Shown: positions 1 through 9,482 of the stretch, piece by piece
How positions within the stretch are numbered: the first letter of the stretch is position 1
Layout: every line of letters starts with the position of its first letter
NCBI GenBank assembly: GCA_005798555.1
Contig: SYJA01000003.1
Coordinates: forward strand, 1-64,000
Length of the DNA: 64,000 nucleotides
From: Actinomycetota bacterium
GTDB lineage: Bacteria > Actinomycetota > Actinomycetes > S36-B12
Reading direction: 5' to 3'
The notes under the pieces: model-generated
What the model saw: only the letters and a program-made list of their open reading frames with translations
What the model was told of the DNA's origin: nothing
Databases searched by the model: none
Made by a program: the position numbers and the translations under genes

Positions 1-1
1 C

Positions 2-739
2 GTCGACACTTGGTGGCAGACCGAAACCGGTGCCATCATGATCTCGCCGCTGCCTGGCGTAACAACTTGCAAACCTGGTTCTGCGATGACCGCCCTACCC
101 GGTATCGGCACTGCCGTCGTCGACGATCAGGGGCTGCCAACCGGCGAAGGCACCACCGGCTACCTAATCCTCACCGAGCCCTGGCCGTCAATGCTGCGCG
201 GCATCTGGCGCGATCCGGAGCGCTACCAGGAGGGCTACTGGAAGCACTTCCCCGATGTCTATTTCGCCGGTGATGGCGCCCGCCTGGATCATGACGGTGC
301 GATTCGCCTACTTGGCCGAGTTGACGATGTCATGAATGTCTCTGGTCATCGCATCTCGACCACCGAGGTGGAGGCCGCACTTGGCTCCCACCCAAAAGTT
401 GCCGAGTCGGCGGTGGTCGGGGCCACCGATGCCACCACCGGGCAAGGCATCGTGGCATTTGTAATTCTCAAGGGGGGTGTTGCCGAGGAAGGCACCGGCC
501 GCACCTCGGTGGTCAAGGAGTTGCGCGATCACGTAGCGCAAGAGATCGGGCCTATTGCAAAGCCGCGGCAGATCCTCATCGTCGCTGAACTGCCGAACAC
601 CCGCTCCGGAAAAATCATGCGCCGCCTACTTCGTGATGTGGCCGAGCAGCGTGATATCGGTGACGCCACCACCCTTGCCGATCCCGCGGTGATGAGCCTG
701 ATTGCCTCCGGCCTTGCTGCTAATAAGTCCGAGGACTGA
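2..739 (+). CDS. AMP-dependent acyl/acetyl-CoA synthetase, C-terminal part (5' truncated by window edge)
   Basis: Frame is open from base 2 (VDTWWQTETGAIM...); motifs TWWQTETG, YFAGDGARLDHDGAIRLLGRVDDVMNVSGHR and C-terminal RSGKIMRRLLR are typical of acetyl-CoA synthetase. Confidence 0.93.
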   Translation, partial: VDTWWQTETGAIMISPLPGVTTCKPGSAMTALPGIGTAVVDDQGLPTGEGTTGYLILTEPWPSMLRGIWRDPERYQEGYWKHFPDVYFAGDGARLDHDGAIRLLGRVDDVMNVSGHRISTTEVEAALGSHPKVAESAVVGATDATTGQGIVAFVILKGGVAEEGTGRTSVVKELRDHVAQEIGPIAKPRQILIVAELPNTRSGKIMRRLLRDVAEQRDIGDATTLADPAVMSLIASGLAANKSED

Positions 740-749
740 TAATTAGCCG

Positions 750-2030
750 GTGACTACGCCTGATGACTTTCTGGCGCGGCCATCCCTTCGTGAGCGCGGC
801 TGGCTACTCAAGCAACTTCGTGACGAGACCGTTGGCGGGGTGCTGCTGCTCATCGCAGCTGCGCTCGCGCTGATCTGGGCTAATTCGATGTGGAGCGGTG
901 CCTACTTCGCCTTCGTGCAAACCGAGATTGGGCCCCCATGGCTGTCGCTACCGATATCCGCCTGGGCTGCTGACGCATTACTCGCGGTTTTTTTCTTTGT
1001 TGTCGGAATCGAGCTTAAGCACGAATTCGTTCTCGGATCGCTCTCCAAGCCCGCGAAGGCGGCCGTACCGATTGCCGGAGCGCTCGGTGGCATGGCGCTA
1101 TCGGCAGCCATCTACTTTGTCATTAACTCAACTGCCGCGGACGGCTCCACTCGGGGCTGGGGTATTCCGATGGCAAGTGACATCGCATTTGGCCTCGCGG
1201 TACTTGCCGTAGTTGGCCGAGGGGTGCCGGTTGCGCTGCGCGCATTCTTGCTCACCTTGGCGGTGGTCAACGACCTCGGGGCAATCGTCGTCATCGGAAT
1301 TTTCTACTCAAGTTCATTTAATCTCTGGTGGGTCCTGTCGTCTATTGCCTGCTTTACCATTTATTGGTACGCACAGCGTCGGCGCATCACTGCCGCCTAT
1401 CTCTACGTCCCACTCGTAATATTCACTTGGGTTTCCATGTATGAAAGTGGGATTCATGCAACCGTTGCAGGCGTAGTCCTCGGGCTGCTCACCCGCGTCA
1501 GACTTGATCCCGAAGAGGCCCTCTCCCCCGCCGATCGAGTGGGGCATCGGTTGCACCCACTAAGTGCCGGGTTCGGTGTTCCTGTCTTTGCCTTCTGCGT
1601 TGTCGGCGTTGATCTCACGGCCATCGGGCTCGGTGGGGTAATCGGCACCCCAATCGCGCTGGGCGTAATCATTGGTCTTGTGATAGGCCAACCCATCGGA
1701 GTTGTAGGCACCTCGTGGGTTGTTGCACGCTTCACCCGGGCATCGCTGGCGGCACCCCTTAAGTGGCTAGATGTAGCGGCCATCGGGTTGCTTGCGGGTA
1801 TCGGCTTCACCGTCCCGCTTTTGATCGCAGAGATCGCATACGGTGAAATCCCCGTGGATCTGGACACCGCCAAAATGGCCATCCTGGCTGGTTCCATAAC
1901 TTCCGCCCTACTCGCGTCAGTCGTCCTCGTCACCCGAAACCGGCATTTCGCCAATATCGCACTGGTTGAGGAGCAAGACGAGGACCAGGACGGAATCCCA
2001 GATGTGTACCAGCAGGGGCCCGGGCGGTAG
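750..2030 (+). CDS. nhaA: Na+/H+ antiporter NhaA family
   Basis: ETVGGVLLLIAAALALIWANS, FFFVVGIELKHEFVLGSL, PMASDIAFGLAVLA, LAVVNDLGAI motifs; multi-TM protein. Confidence 0.95.
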   Translation: MTTPDDFLARPSLRERGWLLKQLRDETVGGVLLLIAAALALIWANSMWSGAYFAFVQTEIGPPWLSLPISAWAADALLAVFFFVVGIELKHEFVLGSLSKPAKAAVPIAGALGGMALSAAIYFVINSTAADGSTRGWGIPMASDIAFGLAVLAVVGRGVPVALRAFLLTLAVVNDLGAIVVIGIFYSSSFNLWWVLSSIACFTIYWYAQRRRITAAYLYVPLVIFTWVSMYESGIHATVAGVVLGLLTRVRLDPEEALSPADRVGHRLHPLSAGFGVPVFAFCVVGVDLTAIGLGGVIGTPIALGVIIGLVIGQPIGVVGTSWVVARFTRASLAAPLKWLDVAAIGLLAGIGFTVPLLIAEIAYGEIPVDLDTAKMAILAGSITSALLASVVLVTRNRHFANIALVEEQDEDQDGIPDVYQQGPGR

Positions 2031-2050
2031 CCTCTACCCGGAGGATCACC

Positions 2051-2458
2051 ATGGCGGCTAAAACCGAACCGAGCATCTCTGAGCTAGTGGGCAAGGTTAT
2101 TTCTGATGCCCAGCGGCTGGCAATGGCGCAGTTGGCCCTGGCCAAGGATGAATTCGGCAAGGCCGGTTCGCGCATCGGGGCCGGTGCGGCACTTGGGATC
2201 GCAGCACTGAGCCTGATCAGTCTGGCGACGGTTTTCCTGCTCATCGCCTTGGCCTACGGCCTGGTGCAACTAGGGCTGCAAACCTGGCTCGGGTTCTTGA
2301 TAGTGGCACTTCTCCTGATTCTCGGTGCTGTCATCACCGGGCTGATCGCGCACAAGAAACTTCTCGAAGTTCGTGTCGGCACGATGACCACCATCGATGA
2401 ACTCGGCAAGACCGCGAGTGCCTTAGGGGCCACCGATCCCGAGAGTTCCGGCACCTAA
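2051..2458 (+). CDS. Putative Actinobacterial Holin-X / phage-holin-superfamily-III-like small membrane protein
   Basis: 135 aa: amphipathic N-terminus (SISELVGKVISDAQRLAMAQLALAKDEF) followed by two TM helices, the usual layout of this family. Confidence 0.7.
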   Translation: MAAKTEPSISELVGKVISDAQRLAMAQLALAKDEFGKAGSRIGAGAALGIAALSLISLATVFLLIALAYGLVQLGLQTWLGFLIVALLLILGAVITGLIAHKKLLEVRVGTMTTIDELGKTASALGATDPESSGT

Positions 2459-2461
2459 CCC

Positions 2462-3373
2462 GTGCCGATAGCCGACCCAGAACAGGCTATCCGGGTACCC
2501 GGTCCCTGGACCCATCGTGATGTCCCCGCGCACGGCGCCCGCTTCCACGTGGTTGAAGCAGGTGAGGGCCCAGCCATGGTGCTCCTGCACGGTTTTCCCA
2601 CCTACTGGTGGACTTGGCGAAACCAGTTAACGGCACTAGCCGAGGCCGGTTACCACGCCATAGCGATGGACCTGCGCGGCTACGGCGGCTCTGACCACAC
2701 TCCGCGCGGCTATGACCCGATGAGCCTTTCGGCCGACGTCGCGGGTGTGATTCGCTGCCTTGGCGAATCCGAGGCGATCGTCATCGGCCATGGTTGGGGT
2801 GGCTTGATCGCCTGGTCAATGGCGGTTACCCAACCAGACGCAGTCCGTGGCATCGTCACGGTTTCCGCCCCACATCCACGGTTGATGCGCCGGGCGGCAC
2901 TGCGGCCACGGCAATTGGCGAAACTGGGTTACCTTGCCGGTTTCCAACTTCCGTTCCTGCCGGAAAATTCATTCATGAAAGCTGACGGCAAGCGCATCAG
3001 TGACCTACTGACAAAGTGGTCGGCCGACCCGGCTTGGGTTGACGAAGCCGGTGAGATGTATCGCGCGGCATTTCTGCGCTGGCCGACCGCGCATACCGCG
3101 ATCGAATACCACCGTTGGTCGGTGCGATCCCTGCTGCGTCCAGACGGCCTGCGGTATATGTCGGCCATGTCGACGTCAATCAAGAAAAATGTGCTCCAGA
3201 TCCACGGTACCGAAGACCCAATGGTGCTACTTGCTAGTTGTGAAGGCAGCGATAAGTACGTAAGTGGCGAATATAGTTTCCAGACCCTGCCGACCGGGCA
3301 CTTCCCGCATGAGGAATCCCCGGCGGCCTTTGGCGAACTCATCTTGCCTTGGCTCGCTAAACAGCATACTTAG
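2462..3373 (+). CDS. Alpha/beta hydrolase (epoxide-hydrolase-like)
   Basis: MVLLHGFPTYWWTWRNQ, AMDLRGYGGSD, IGHGWGG (Asp/Ser nucleophile elbow region) and TGHFPHEE motifs. Confidence 0.88.
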   Translation: MPIADPEQAIRVPGPWTHRDVPAHGARFHVVEAGEGPAMVLLHGFPTYWWTWRNQLTALAEAGYHAIAMDLRGYGGSDHTPRGYDPMSLSADVAGVIRCLGESEAIVIGHGWGGLIAWSMAVTQPDAVRGIVTVSAPHPRLMRRAALRPRQLAKLGYLAGFQLPFLPENSFMKADGKRISDLLTKWSADPAWVDEAGEMYRAAFLRWPTAHTAIEYHRWSVRSLLRPDGLRYMSAMSTSIKKNVLQIHGTEDPMVLLASCEGSDKYVSGEYSFQTLPTGHFPHEESPAAFGELILPWLAKQHT

Positions 3374-3377
3374 TTTC

Positions 3378-3761
3378 ATGCCGCGCCCGCGTGATCGCTA
3401 CGGCCGCCCGCTCCCGCCCGATGCGCCGGCAGCACAGATAACCCCCCCGGCGCCCGAAAAATCCAGCATCACCAGCGCCGCGGCCTGGAACGAGGCGATC
3501 AGCTATCTGAATCAGGACTTGCCCTTTCACGCGCACGAAGTCTTCGAGCAGCGCTGGCGTTGCTGCCCGCCCGCCGAGCGTGACTGCTGGCGCGCACTTG
3601 CGCAATGGGGCGCAGCACTTACCCACCTTGCCCGTGGCAACCCTAAGGGCACTCGTGAAGTAGCGCGCCGAGCAGTTGAGCTATTTAGCAACTGCACCAT
3701 CGTCGCCCCGGTGGATAGTGAATTCGTCCTGAATTCGCTCGCCCGACTCATTAAAAAGTAG
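3378..3761 (+). CDS. DUF309 domain protein
   Basis: NQDLPFHAHEVFEQRWR...CWRALAQWGAALTHLARGNPKG motif; ATG at 3378 chosen over the longer ORF start at 3264, which overlaps the upstream gene. Confidence 0.8.
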   Translation: MPRPRDRYGRPLPPDAPAAQITPPAPEKSSITSAAAWNEAISYLNQDLPFHAHEVFEQRWRCCPPAERDCWRALAQWGAALTHLARGNPKGTREVARRAVELFSNCTIVAPVDSEFVLNSLARLIKK

Positions 3762-3792
3762 TTTCGGGTGGCTAGGAACCGAGGACTACTTT
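3755..3792 (+). terminator. Hairpin downstream of the DUF309 gene
   Basis: AAAGTAGT (3755-3762) pairs with ACTACTTT (3785-3792), extended by TCGG/CCGA inside. Confidence 0.5.
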
Positions 3793-3869
3793 GGGGGTGG
3801 GGATGCCAACTGGCGGCCGGGTAGGGCAGGGTTAGGTCACTGAGTCTATGTCGCGACCCGGAGGCACAA

Positions 3870-5234
3870 ATGACCCGCATTGCCCGGCTCGATGTCGAGA
3901 CCCTCAAGCGCGAAGTCGAGGCCGGCAATATCGACACCGTCGCCGTCGCCATCACCGACATGCAAGGGCGCCTGCAGGGCAAGCGGATTCACGCACACTA
4001 TTTCGTTGACGAGGTCCTGGGCCATGGCACCGAGGGCTGCAACTACCTCCTTGCCGTCGACGTCGACATGAAAACCGTCGATGGCTACGCGATGTCATCG
4101 TGGGAGACCGGTTACGGCGACCTAGTGATGCGCCCCGACCTTGGTACCTTGCACTACCAACCGTGGCAGCCCGGCACCGTTGGGGTGTTATGCGATGTGC
4201 TCTGGCAGGACGGCTCCGAGGTCGTCGCATCACCGCGCCAGATCCTGCGAAGGCAACTCGCTCGCCTGGCTGATGCGGGTATGGGTGCCTTCGTTGGCAC
4301 CGAGCTTGAGTTCATCGTGTTCATGGATTCCTATGAAGAAGCATGGGAGAGCGGGTACCGCGACCTGACTCCCGCGAATCTTTATAACGTTGATTACTCA
4401 ATGCTCGGCACCGCACGGGTCGAACCACTGCTTCGCCGCATCCGGAATGAGATGACCGCAGCCGGCATGACAGTTGAAAGTGCCAAGGGCGAGTGCAATC
4501 TCGGACAGCATGAGATCGCCTTCAAGTACACCGATGCACTAGCGACCTGCGACAACCATGTGGTTTACAAGACCGGGGCTAAGGAGATAGCCGCCCAAGA
4601 AGGCGTTTCTCTCACCTTCATGGCCAAGTTCAATGAGCGCGAGGGCAGTTCCTGCCACATTCACCTATCCTTCCGCGGCAACGACGGCTCGATGGTGATG
4701 GCTGATGATAACGACCCGTCTGGGATGTCGGCGTTGGGTAAAGCATTCATCGCCGGTCAGTTGGCACATATTGATGAACTCACGCTGCTCTACGCACCCC
4801 AGATCAACTCTTATAAGCGCTTCGTCCCCGGTTCCTTCGCGCCAACAGCGGTGCGCTGGGGTCGCGATAACCGCACCTGCGCTTTCCGGCTTGTCGGCCA
4901 CGGTCAATCACTTCGCCTTGAGAACCGAGTTCCAGGCGGTGATGTAAATCCGTATCTCGCCGTCGCCGGGATGATCGCTGCCGGCCTAGATGGCGTCGAG
5001 CGCAACTTGCCACTGGAGCCGGAGTTCGAAGGCAATGCCTACTCGAGTGCTTCAGCCCATGTGGCTTCTGACATGCGCGACGCCCTCGAGCTCTGGGAGT
5101 CCTCGACCTGGATAACCGACACCTTCGGTGCCTCGGTGCAGGAGCACTACTCGAATATGGCGAGGGTGGAACTAGCCGCCTTCGGCAAGGCGGTTACCGA
5201 CTGGGAGCGCTATCGCAGCTTCGAACGCCTCTAG
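3870..5234 (+). CDS. Glutamine synthetase family protein, probable gamma-glutamyl-amine ligase (PuuA/GlnA3-like)
   Basis: GTELEFIVF, GECNLGQHEIAFKY, GSSCHIHLSF, RWGRDNRTCAFR, ENRVPGGDVNPYLA GS motifs; flap segment is PGSFAP rather than PGxEAP. Confidence 0.92.
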   Translation: MTRIARLDVETLKREVEAGNIDTVAVAITDMQGRLQGKRIHAHYFVDEVLGHGTEGCNYLLAVDVDMKTVDGYAMSSWETGYGDLVMRPDLGTLHYQPWQPGTVGVLCDVLWQDGSEVVASPRQILRRQLARLADAGMGAFVGTELEFIVFMDSYEEAWESGYRDLTPANLYNVDYSMLGTARVEPLLRRIRNEMTAAGMTVESAKGECNLGQHEIAFKYTDALATCDNHVVYKTGAKEIAAQEGVSLTFMAKFNEREGSSCHIHLSFRGNDGSMVMADDNDPSGMSALGKAFIAGQLAHIDELTLLYAPQINSYKRFVPGSFAPTAVRWGRDNRTCAFRLVGHGQSLRLENRVPGGDVNPYLAVAGMIAAGLDGVERNLPLEPEFEGNAYSSASAHVASDMRDALELWESSTWITDTFGASVQEHYSNMARVELAAFGKAVTDWERYRSFERL

Positions 5235-5276
5235 ACCCAGCACCCTCACCGCCGAATTCACTACTCAGGAGACGAA

Positions 5277-6635
5277 ATGCACGCCGTAATCAACCCCGCT
5301 ACCGAAGAGGTAGTTGCCAAGATCGCGGCAACTTCCGCTGAGGAAGCAGACCACGCCATCGCCAGAGCACATGCGGCATTTGACTCCTGGCGTGCCATCG
5401 CGCCTGGCGATCGAGCGAATCTGCTGCGCAGGTTTTCTGATGTAGTACGCGAGCATGTTGAGGAACTGGCGTTGCTTGAAGTCAAGAACTCCGGTCACAC
5501 CATCGGCAATGCCCGCTGGGAGGCCAATAACGTCGCGAACGTCCTGAACTACTACGCCGGCGCCCCGGAGCGGCTCTTCGGGCAGCAGATCCCGGTGCCG
5601 GGGGGAGTCGACATAACTTTCAAGGAGCCACTTGGCGTGGTCGGGGTGATTGTGCCGTGGAACTTCCCGATGCCAATTGCCGGCTGGGGGTTCGCGCCCG
5701 CCTTGGCCGCAGGGTGCACCGTGGTGCTGAAGCCAGCGGAGCTAACTCCCCTCACCGCCATCCGCTTGGGTGAATTGGCCCTTGTCGCAGGTATCCCGGA
5801 AGACGTCTTCAGCGTCCTACCCGGCAAGGGATCGATCGTGGGTCAGCGGTTCGTTGACAACCCGCTCGTGCGCAAAGTGGTTTTCACCGGGTCAACATCG
5901 GTGGGTGCGGCAGTCATGGCCGGATGTGCATCACAAATCAAGCCGGTAACCCTTGAGTTGGGCGGCAAGAGCGCGAATATTGTTTTCGCCGACGCCGATA
6001 TCGAGAAAGCCGCGGCCACCGCGCCGTATGGGGTGTTCGATAACGCCGGCCAGGATTGCTGTGCGAGATCACGCATCTTGGTGCAACGCTCAGTACTAGA
6101 TCGATTCATGGGGCTGTTAGAGACCGCCGTCAAGGGCGTCGTCGTTGGCGACCCGACACTCGAGCAAACCGAGATGGGTCCACTTATTTCACGCGGGCAA
6201 CATGACACTGTTTCTTCGTATGTGCCAAGCGATGCCCCCGTCGCATTCCAAGGTAGTTGCCCAAGCGGGCCGGGCTACTGGTTCGCCCCGACCGTTCTGG
6301 CCCCGGTAGCGCCCAGTGCCCGGGCATTTCGCGAGGAGATTTTCGGCCCGGTTGTTGTGGTGACCGCCTTCGAGGATGAAGCAGATGCGATCGCCTTGGC
6401 AAATGATTCAGAGTTTGGGCTTTCAGGCTCCATCTGGACGCGAGATGTCGGTCGCGCCCTGCGTGTTGCCCGTGGAGTCGAAGCCGGCAACCTCTCGGTG
6501 AACTCCCACTCCTCGGTTCGCTACTGGACCCCGTTCGGCGGCTTCAAGCGCTCCGGGCTCGGCCGTGAACTCGGCCCTGATGCACCAGATGCCTTCACCG
6601 AAACCAAGAATGTTTTCCTGAGTACCGAGGACTAA
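5277..6635 (+). CDS. Aldehyde dehydrogenase family protein (PuuC/betaine-aldehyde type)
   Basis: GVIVPWNFPMPIAGW, VTLELGGKSANIVF, FDNAGQDCCARSRILV (catalytic Cys), EEIFGPVVVV, PFGGFKRSGLGRELG. Confidence 0.94.
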   Translation: MHAVINPATEEVVAKIAATSAEEADHAIARAHAAFDSWRAIAPGDRANLLRRFSDVVREHVEELALLEVKNSGHTIGNARWEANNVANVLNYYAGAPERLFGQQIPVPGGVDITFKEPLGVVGVIVPWNFPMPIAGWGFAPALAAGCTVVLKPAELTPLTAIRLGELALVAGIPEDVFSVLPGKGSIVGQRFVDNPLVRKVVFTGSTSVGAAVMAGCASQIKPVTLELGGKSANIVFADADIEKAAATAPYGVFDNAGQDCCARSRILVQRSVLDRFMGLLETAVKGVVVGDPTLEQTEMGPLISRGQHDTVSSYVPSDAPVAFQGSCPSGPGYWFAPTVLAPVAPSARAFREEIFGPVVVVTAFEDEADAIALANDSEFGLSGSIWTRDVGRALRVARGVEAGNLSVNSHSSVRYWTPFGGFKRSGLGRELGPDAPDAFTETKNVFLSTED

Positions 6636-6679
6636 GTTCACCACCAGCAGCGATCCCACTTATTAGGAATTGAGGAATC

Positions 6680-7459
6680 ATGAGTGACAGCAACTGCCGC
6701 AGACTCGTTGGTCGGGTCGCGGTCGTAACCGGCGGGGCCAGTGGCATTGGCCTGGCAACGGTTCGACGGTTCGCTGACGAAGGTGCACTTGTCGTCATCG
6801 GTGACGTTGACCCGACAACCGGTGAGGCCGCCGCGGCCGAAGTCGGCGGCCTATTCATCAAAACCGATGTCACTGACGCCGACCAGGTCGCTGCCATGTT
6901 TCAGGCGGCGAAGGATACCTACGGCAGCGTAGACATCGCCTTCAACAATGCGGGCATCTCACCACCCGATGACGACTCAATCTTGGAGACCGGCATCGAC
7001 GCCTGGCGTCGAGTCCAAGAAGTCAACCTCACCTCGGTGTTTCTTTGCTGCAAGGCGGTGCTGCCCTACATGCTCGAGCAAGGCAAGGGTTCGATCATCA
7101 ACACGGCTTCATTCGTAGCCACCATGGCCGCCGCCACTTCGCAGATCTCCTACACGGCCTCAAAGGGCGGTGTCCTCGCAATGAGCCGCGAGCTCGGCGT
7201 GCAATTCGCACGCTCCGGGGTGCGGGTCAATGCCCTTTCCCCCGGACCGGTGAACACTCCTTTGCTGATTGAGCTCTTCGCCAAGGATCCGGAGCGCGCA
7301 GCTCGTCGCCTAGTCCACATTCCGTTCGGCCGCTTTGGTGAGCCCGATGAGATTGCCGCCGCGGTCGCCTTCTTGGCCAGCGATGACTCGTCGTTTATCA
7401 CCGCAGCTAACTTCTTGGTCGACGGTGGGATCTCCGGGGCGTACGTCACCCCGCTATAA
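6680..7459 (+). CDS. SDR family oxidoreductase
   Basis: TGGASGIG Rossmann motif, NNAGIS, YTASKGG active site, VNALSPGPVNTPL. Confidence 0.93.
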   Translation: MSDSNCRRLVGRVAVVTGGASGIGLATVRRFADEGALVVIGDVDPTTGEAAAAEVGGLFIKTDVTDADQVAAMFQAAKDTYGSVDIAFNNAGISPPDDDSILETGIDAWRRVQEVNLTSVFLCCKAVLPYMLEQGKGSIINTASFVATMAAATSQISYTASKGGVLAMSRELGVQFARSGVRVNALSPGPVNTPLLIELFAKDPERAARRLVHIPFGRFGEPDEIAAAVAFLASDDSSFITAANFLVDGGISGAYVTPL

Positions 7460-7460
7460 A

Positions 7461-7512
7461 AACCTGCTCGCTCCGTCAAAAATCGCCACGGAAATGACGG
7501 ATCGAGCAGGTT
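7461..7512. terminator. Bidirectional terminator-like hairpin between convergent genes
   Basis: AACCTGCTCG-CTCCGTCA (7461-7478) pairs with TGACGGA-T-CGAGCAGGTT (7495-7512). Confidence 0.75.
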
Positions 7513-7530
7513 CAAGGACCGGGTTAGCGG

Positions 7531-8241
7531 TCAGGTGCGGTAGCTGCTCGCCGCGGCCAAGAAGGCGCCGATCAGGTTCGCATCGGGAACCCTGCGGTCT
7601 GGGTGCTCCGGATGCCACTGCACCCCGAGGCAGAAGTCAGCGCCCAAGTCCTCGCAAACTTCGATGGTGCCGTCAGCGGCCCATCCGGTCACCGTTAGAT
7701 CACCGGGGCTGTCAATGCCTTGGTGGTGCGAGGAGTTGACGGTGGTTGCGGTGGTGCCCATTACCTGGGCAATGAGCGAACCGGGGGCGAAAGTGGCTTC
7801 GTGTTCCACGAACTGCCCGGGCACTTCACGGTGCACCGTGGCCAGCCCCAGATCGGGCAGGTTCTGGATCAGCGTGCCGCCGTGTGCCACCGCCATGATC
7901 TGCAGGCCGCGGCAGATACCCAGCACGGGCATCCCGCGCTCCCGTGCCCCTCGGTAGAGCAAGGTTTCAGATTCATCCCTTGACTCACGTGGCGCATCCG
8001 CCGTCCCATGGGGTGCGGCGCCGTAGCGGCGTGCATCGACGTCGGCGCCGCCAACGAGTACCAAGCCGTCAAGGCGGTCCAAGGCGTCGGCGTTGGTCGC
8101 AGGGGGTAGCAACACGATCCGCCCACCGGCATCTTGGAACAGGTCTAGATACCAGTGCGGGAGTTCGGCCGCCTTGATATCCCAAGCCCCCCATTTGGCC
8201 TGCTCGAAGTAGACGGAGACACCGACCACGGGCGCTGACAT
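7531..8241 (-). CDS. Gamma-glutamyl-gamma-aminobutyrate hydrolase family (peptidase C26, PuuD-like)
   Basis: VLGICRGLQIMAVAHGGTLIQNLPDL nucleophile elbow; NSSHHQGID; FCLGVQWHPEHP. Confidence 0.92.
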   Translation of the reverse strand: MSAPVVGVSVYFEQAKWGAWDIKAAELPHWYLDLFQDAGGRIVLLPPATNADALDRLDGLVLVGGADVDARRYGAAPHGTADAPRESRDESETLLYRGARERGMPVLGICRGLQIMAVAHGGTLIQNLPDLGLATVHREVPGQFVEHEATFAPGSLIAQVMGTTATTVNSSHHQGIDSPGDLTVTGWAADGTIEVCEDLGADFCLGVQWHPEHPDRRVPDANLIGAFLAAASSYRT

Positions 8242-8279
8242 CCGGCAATGCTCTCACAGCCGCGACCCCATGCCGTAGA

Positions 8280-9473
8280 TTGCCCAGCGTGCAATCTGAT
8301 CTAACCTCGCTCCTCGTCATCGTCTCGATCGCCGCCATCGTGCCGCTGATCGTCGGGCTCACCAGGGTCAAGGTTGCCGAGGTGGTGCTGCTCCTGGTCG
8401 GAGGGATCGTCTTTGGTCCATACGTCCTGAACTGGATGCAGGTGGACGCCGCCATTGGCCTCCTCGCCGAGATGGGCTTGGGCCTGCTTTTCTTCCTTGC
8501 CGGCAATGAACTAGAGCGGACCGCCATCTCCGGCCGGACTGGCAAACTGGCCGCCATCGGCTGGGGCACTTCACTGCTCCTCGCCGGCCTGCTGACCGGT
8601 GGACTTTATGCAGTTGGCTTCGTTCAGGACTATTTAGGGATTGCGATCGCGCTCACCACAACTGCCCTCGGTACCTTACTGCCGGTGCTGCGCGATGCTG
8701 GGGAATCGAAGACGCGTTTTGGGACGTTTTTCATGGGGGCTGGGGTGTGGGGGGAATTTGGCCCGATCATCGCGATCGCTATTTTGTTCGGTACCCAGTC
8801 ATCGTTCGGAGCGATTTTGTCCCTTGCCGCCTTTGCGATTGTCGCCTTAATCGTGGCACTGCTACCGCAGCGATTGAACAACCCTCGGGTGCGGGCGGTG
8901 CTGCAGCGCGGATACGGCACCAGCTCGCAAACCGCGGTGCGCATCACCATGTTGCTGCTCATATTTCTCTTGACCTTGGCCTCAGGTTTTGGATTGGACG
9001 CAGTCCTCGGTGCCTTCATTGCCGGCATCATCGTGCGGCGCTACGCACCACGCAGTGAAGATTCCATGCTGCATGGCCGGATCGAAGGGATAGCTTTCGG
9101 ATTCTTCATTCCAATTTTCTTCATTGTCTCCGGCGCAAACCTGGATGTCATGTCAATTATTCAGAACCCACTTGTCCTCATCGTTTTCTTCGTGCTACTA
9201 CTACTGGTTCGCGGGCTACCGCAATTCTTCATTTACCGTAAGGCGATGCCCGATGCCTTCCAGCGCGGGCGCTTCTCCTTGCTTGTTGCCACCGGGCTCC
9301 CGGTGATCGTCGCGATTACCACCTTGCAAGTCGAAGCCGGTGAGATGCTGCCCCAGAACGCGGCTGGGTTGGTCGGCGCTGGCGCCCTTTCGGTTCTAGT
9401 TTTTCCGCTGCTTGCCAATGCACTCGGAAGAAAGGTGCGAAACCCGCTACCCGAGGAAGAGCAGGTTAATTAA
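8280..9473 (+). CDS. Cation:proton antiporter (CPA2 family)
   Basis: Approximately 12-TM sequence with GLLFFLAGNELE, FFIPIFFIVSGANLD. Start could be TTG 8280 or GTG 8289. Confidence 0.88.
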   Translation: MPSVQSDLTSLLVIVSIAAIVPLIVGLTRVKVAEVVLLLVGGIVFGPYVLNWMQVDAAIGLLAEMGLGLLFFLAGNELERTAISGRTGKLAAIGWGTSLLLAGLLTGGLYAVGFVQDYLGIAIALTTTALGTLLPVLRDAGESKTRFGTFFMGAGVWGEFGPIIAIAILFGTQSSFGAILSLAAFAIVALIVALLPQRLNNPRVRAVLQRGYGTSSQTAVRITMLLLIFLLTLASGFGLDAVLGAFIAGIIVRRYAPRSEDSMLHGRIEGIAFGFFIPIFFIVSGANLDVMSIIQNPLVLIVFFVLLLLVRGLPQFFIYRKAMPDAFQRGRFSLLVATGLPVIVAITTLQVEAGEMLPQNAAGLVGAGALSVLVFPLLANALGRKVRNPLPEEEQVN

Positions 9474-9482
9474 GTCCAGCGC

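Noticed and set aside
1454-1954. 166-aa minus-strand ORF inside nhaA.
   Set aside because: Thr/Pro/Ala-rich antisense shadow of a GC-rich coding region; nhaA motifs are unambiguous.
2051-2458. Holin-like protein as evidence of prophage.
   Set aside because: Actinobacterial Holin-X-like proteins are common chromosomal genes; no lysin, capsid, terminase or integrase genes nearby.
3761-3869. Possible riboswitch in the leader of the first GS gene.
   Set aside because: The only clear secondary structure is the AAAGTAGT/ACTACTTT hairpin belonging to the preceding gene's 3' end; no recognisable aptamer consensus.
3820-3869. GlnR box (GTnAC-N6-GaAAC) upstream of the first GS gene.
   Set aside because: GTCAC occurs but the second half-site does not match; too weak to report as a site.
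5277-6635. ALDH of module 1 appears short in the region before EEIFGPV (VSSYVPSDAPVAFQGSCPSGPGYW).
   Set aside because: All catalytic motifs are present and in frame; the segment looks like a normal variant of an actinobacterial ALDH subfamily.
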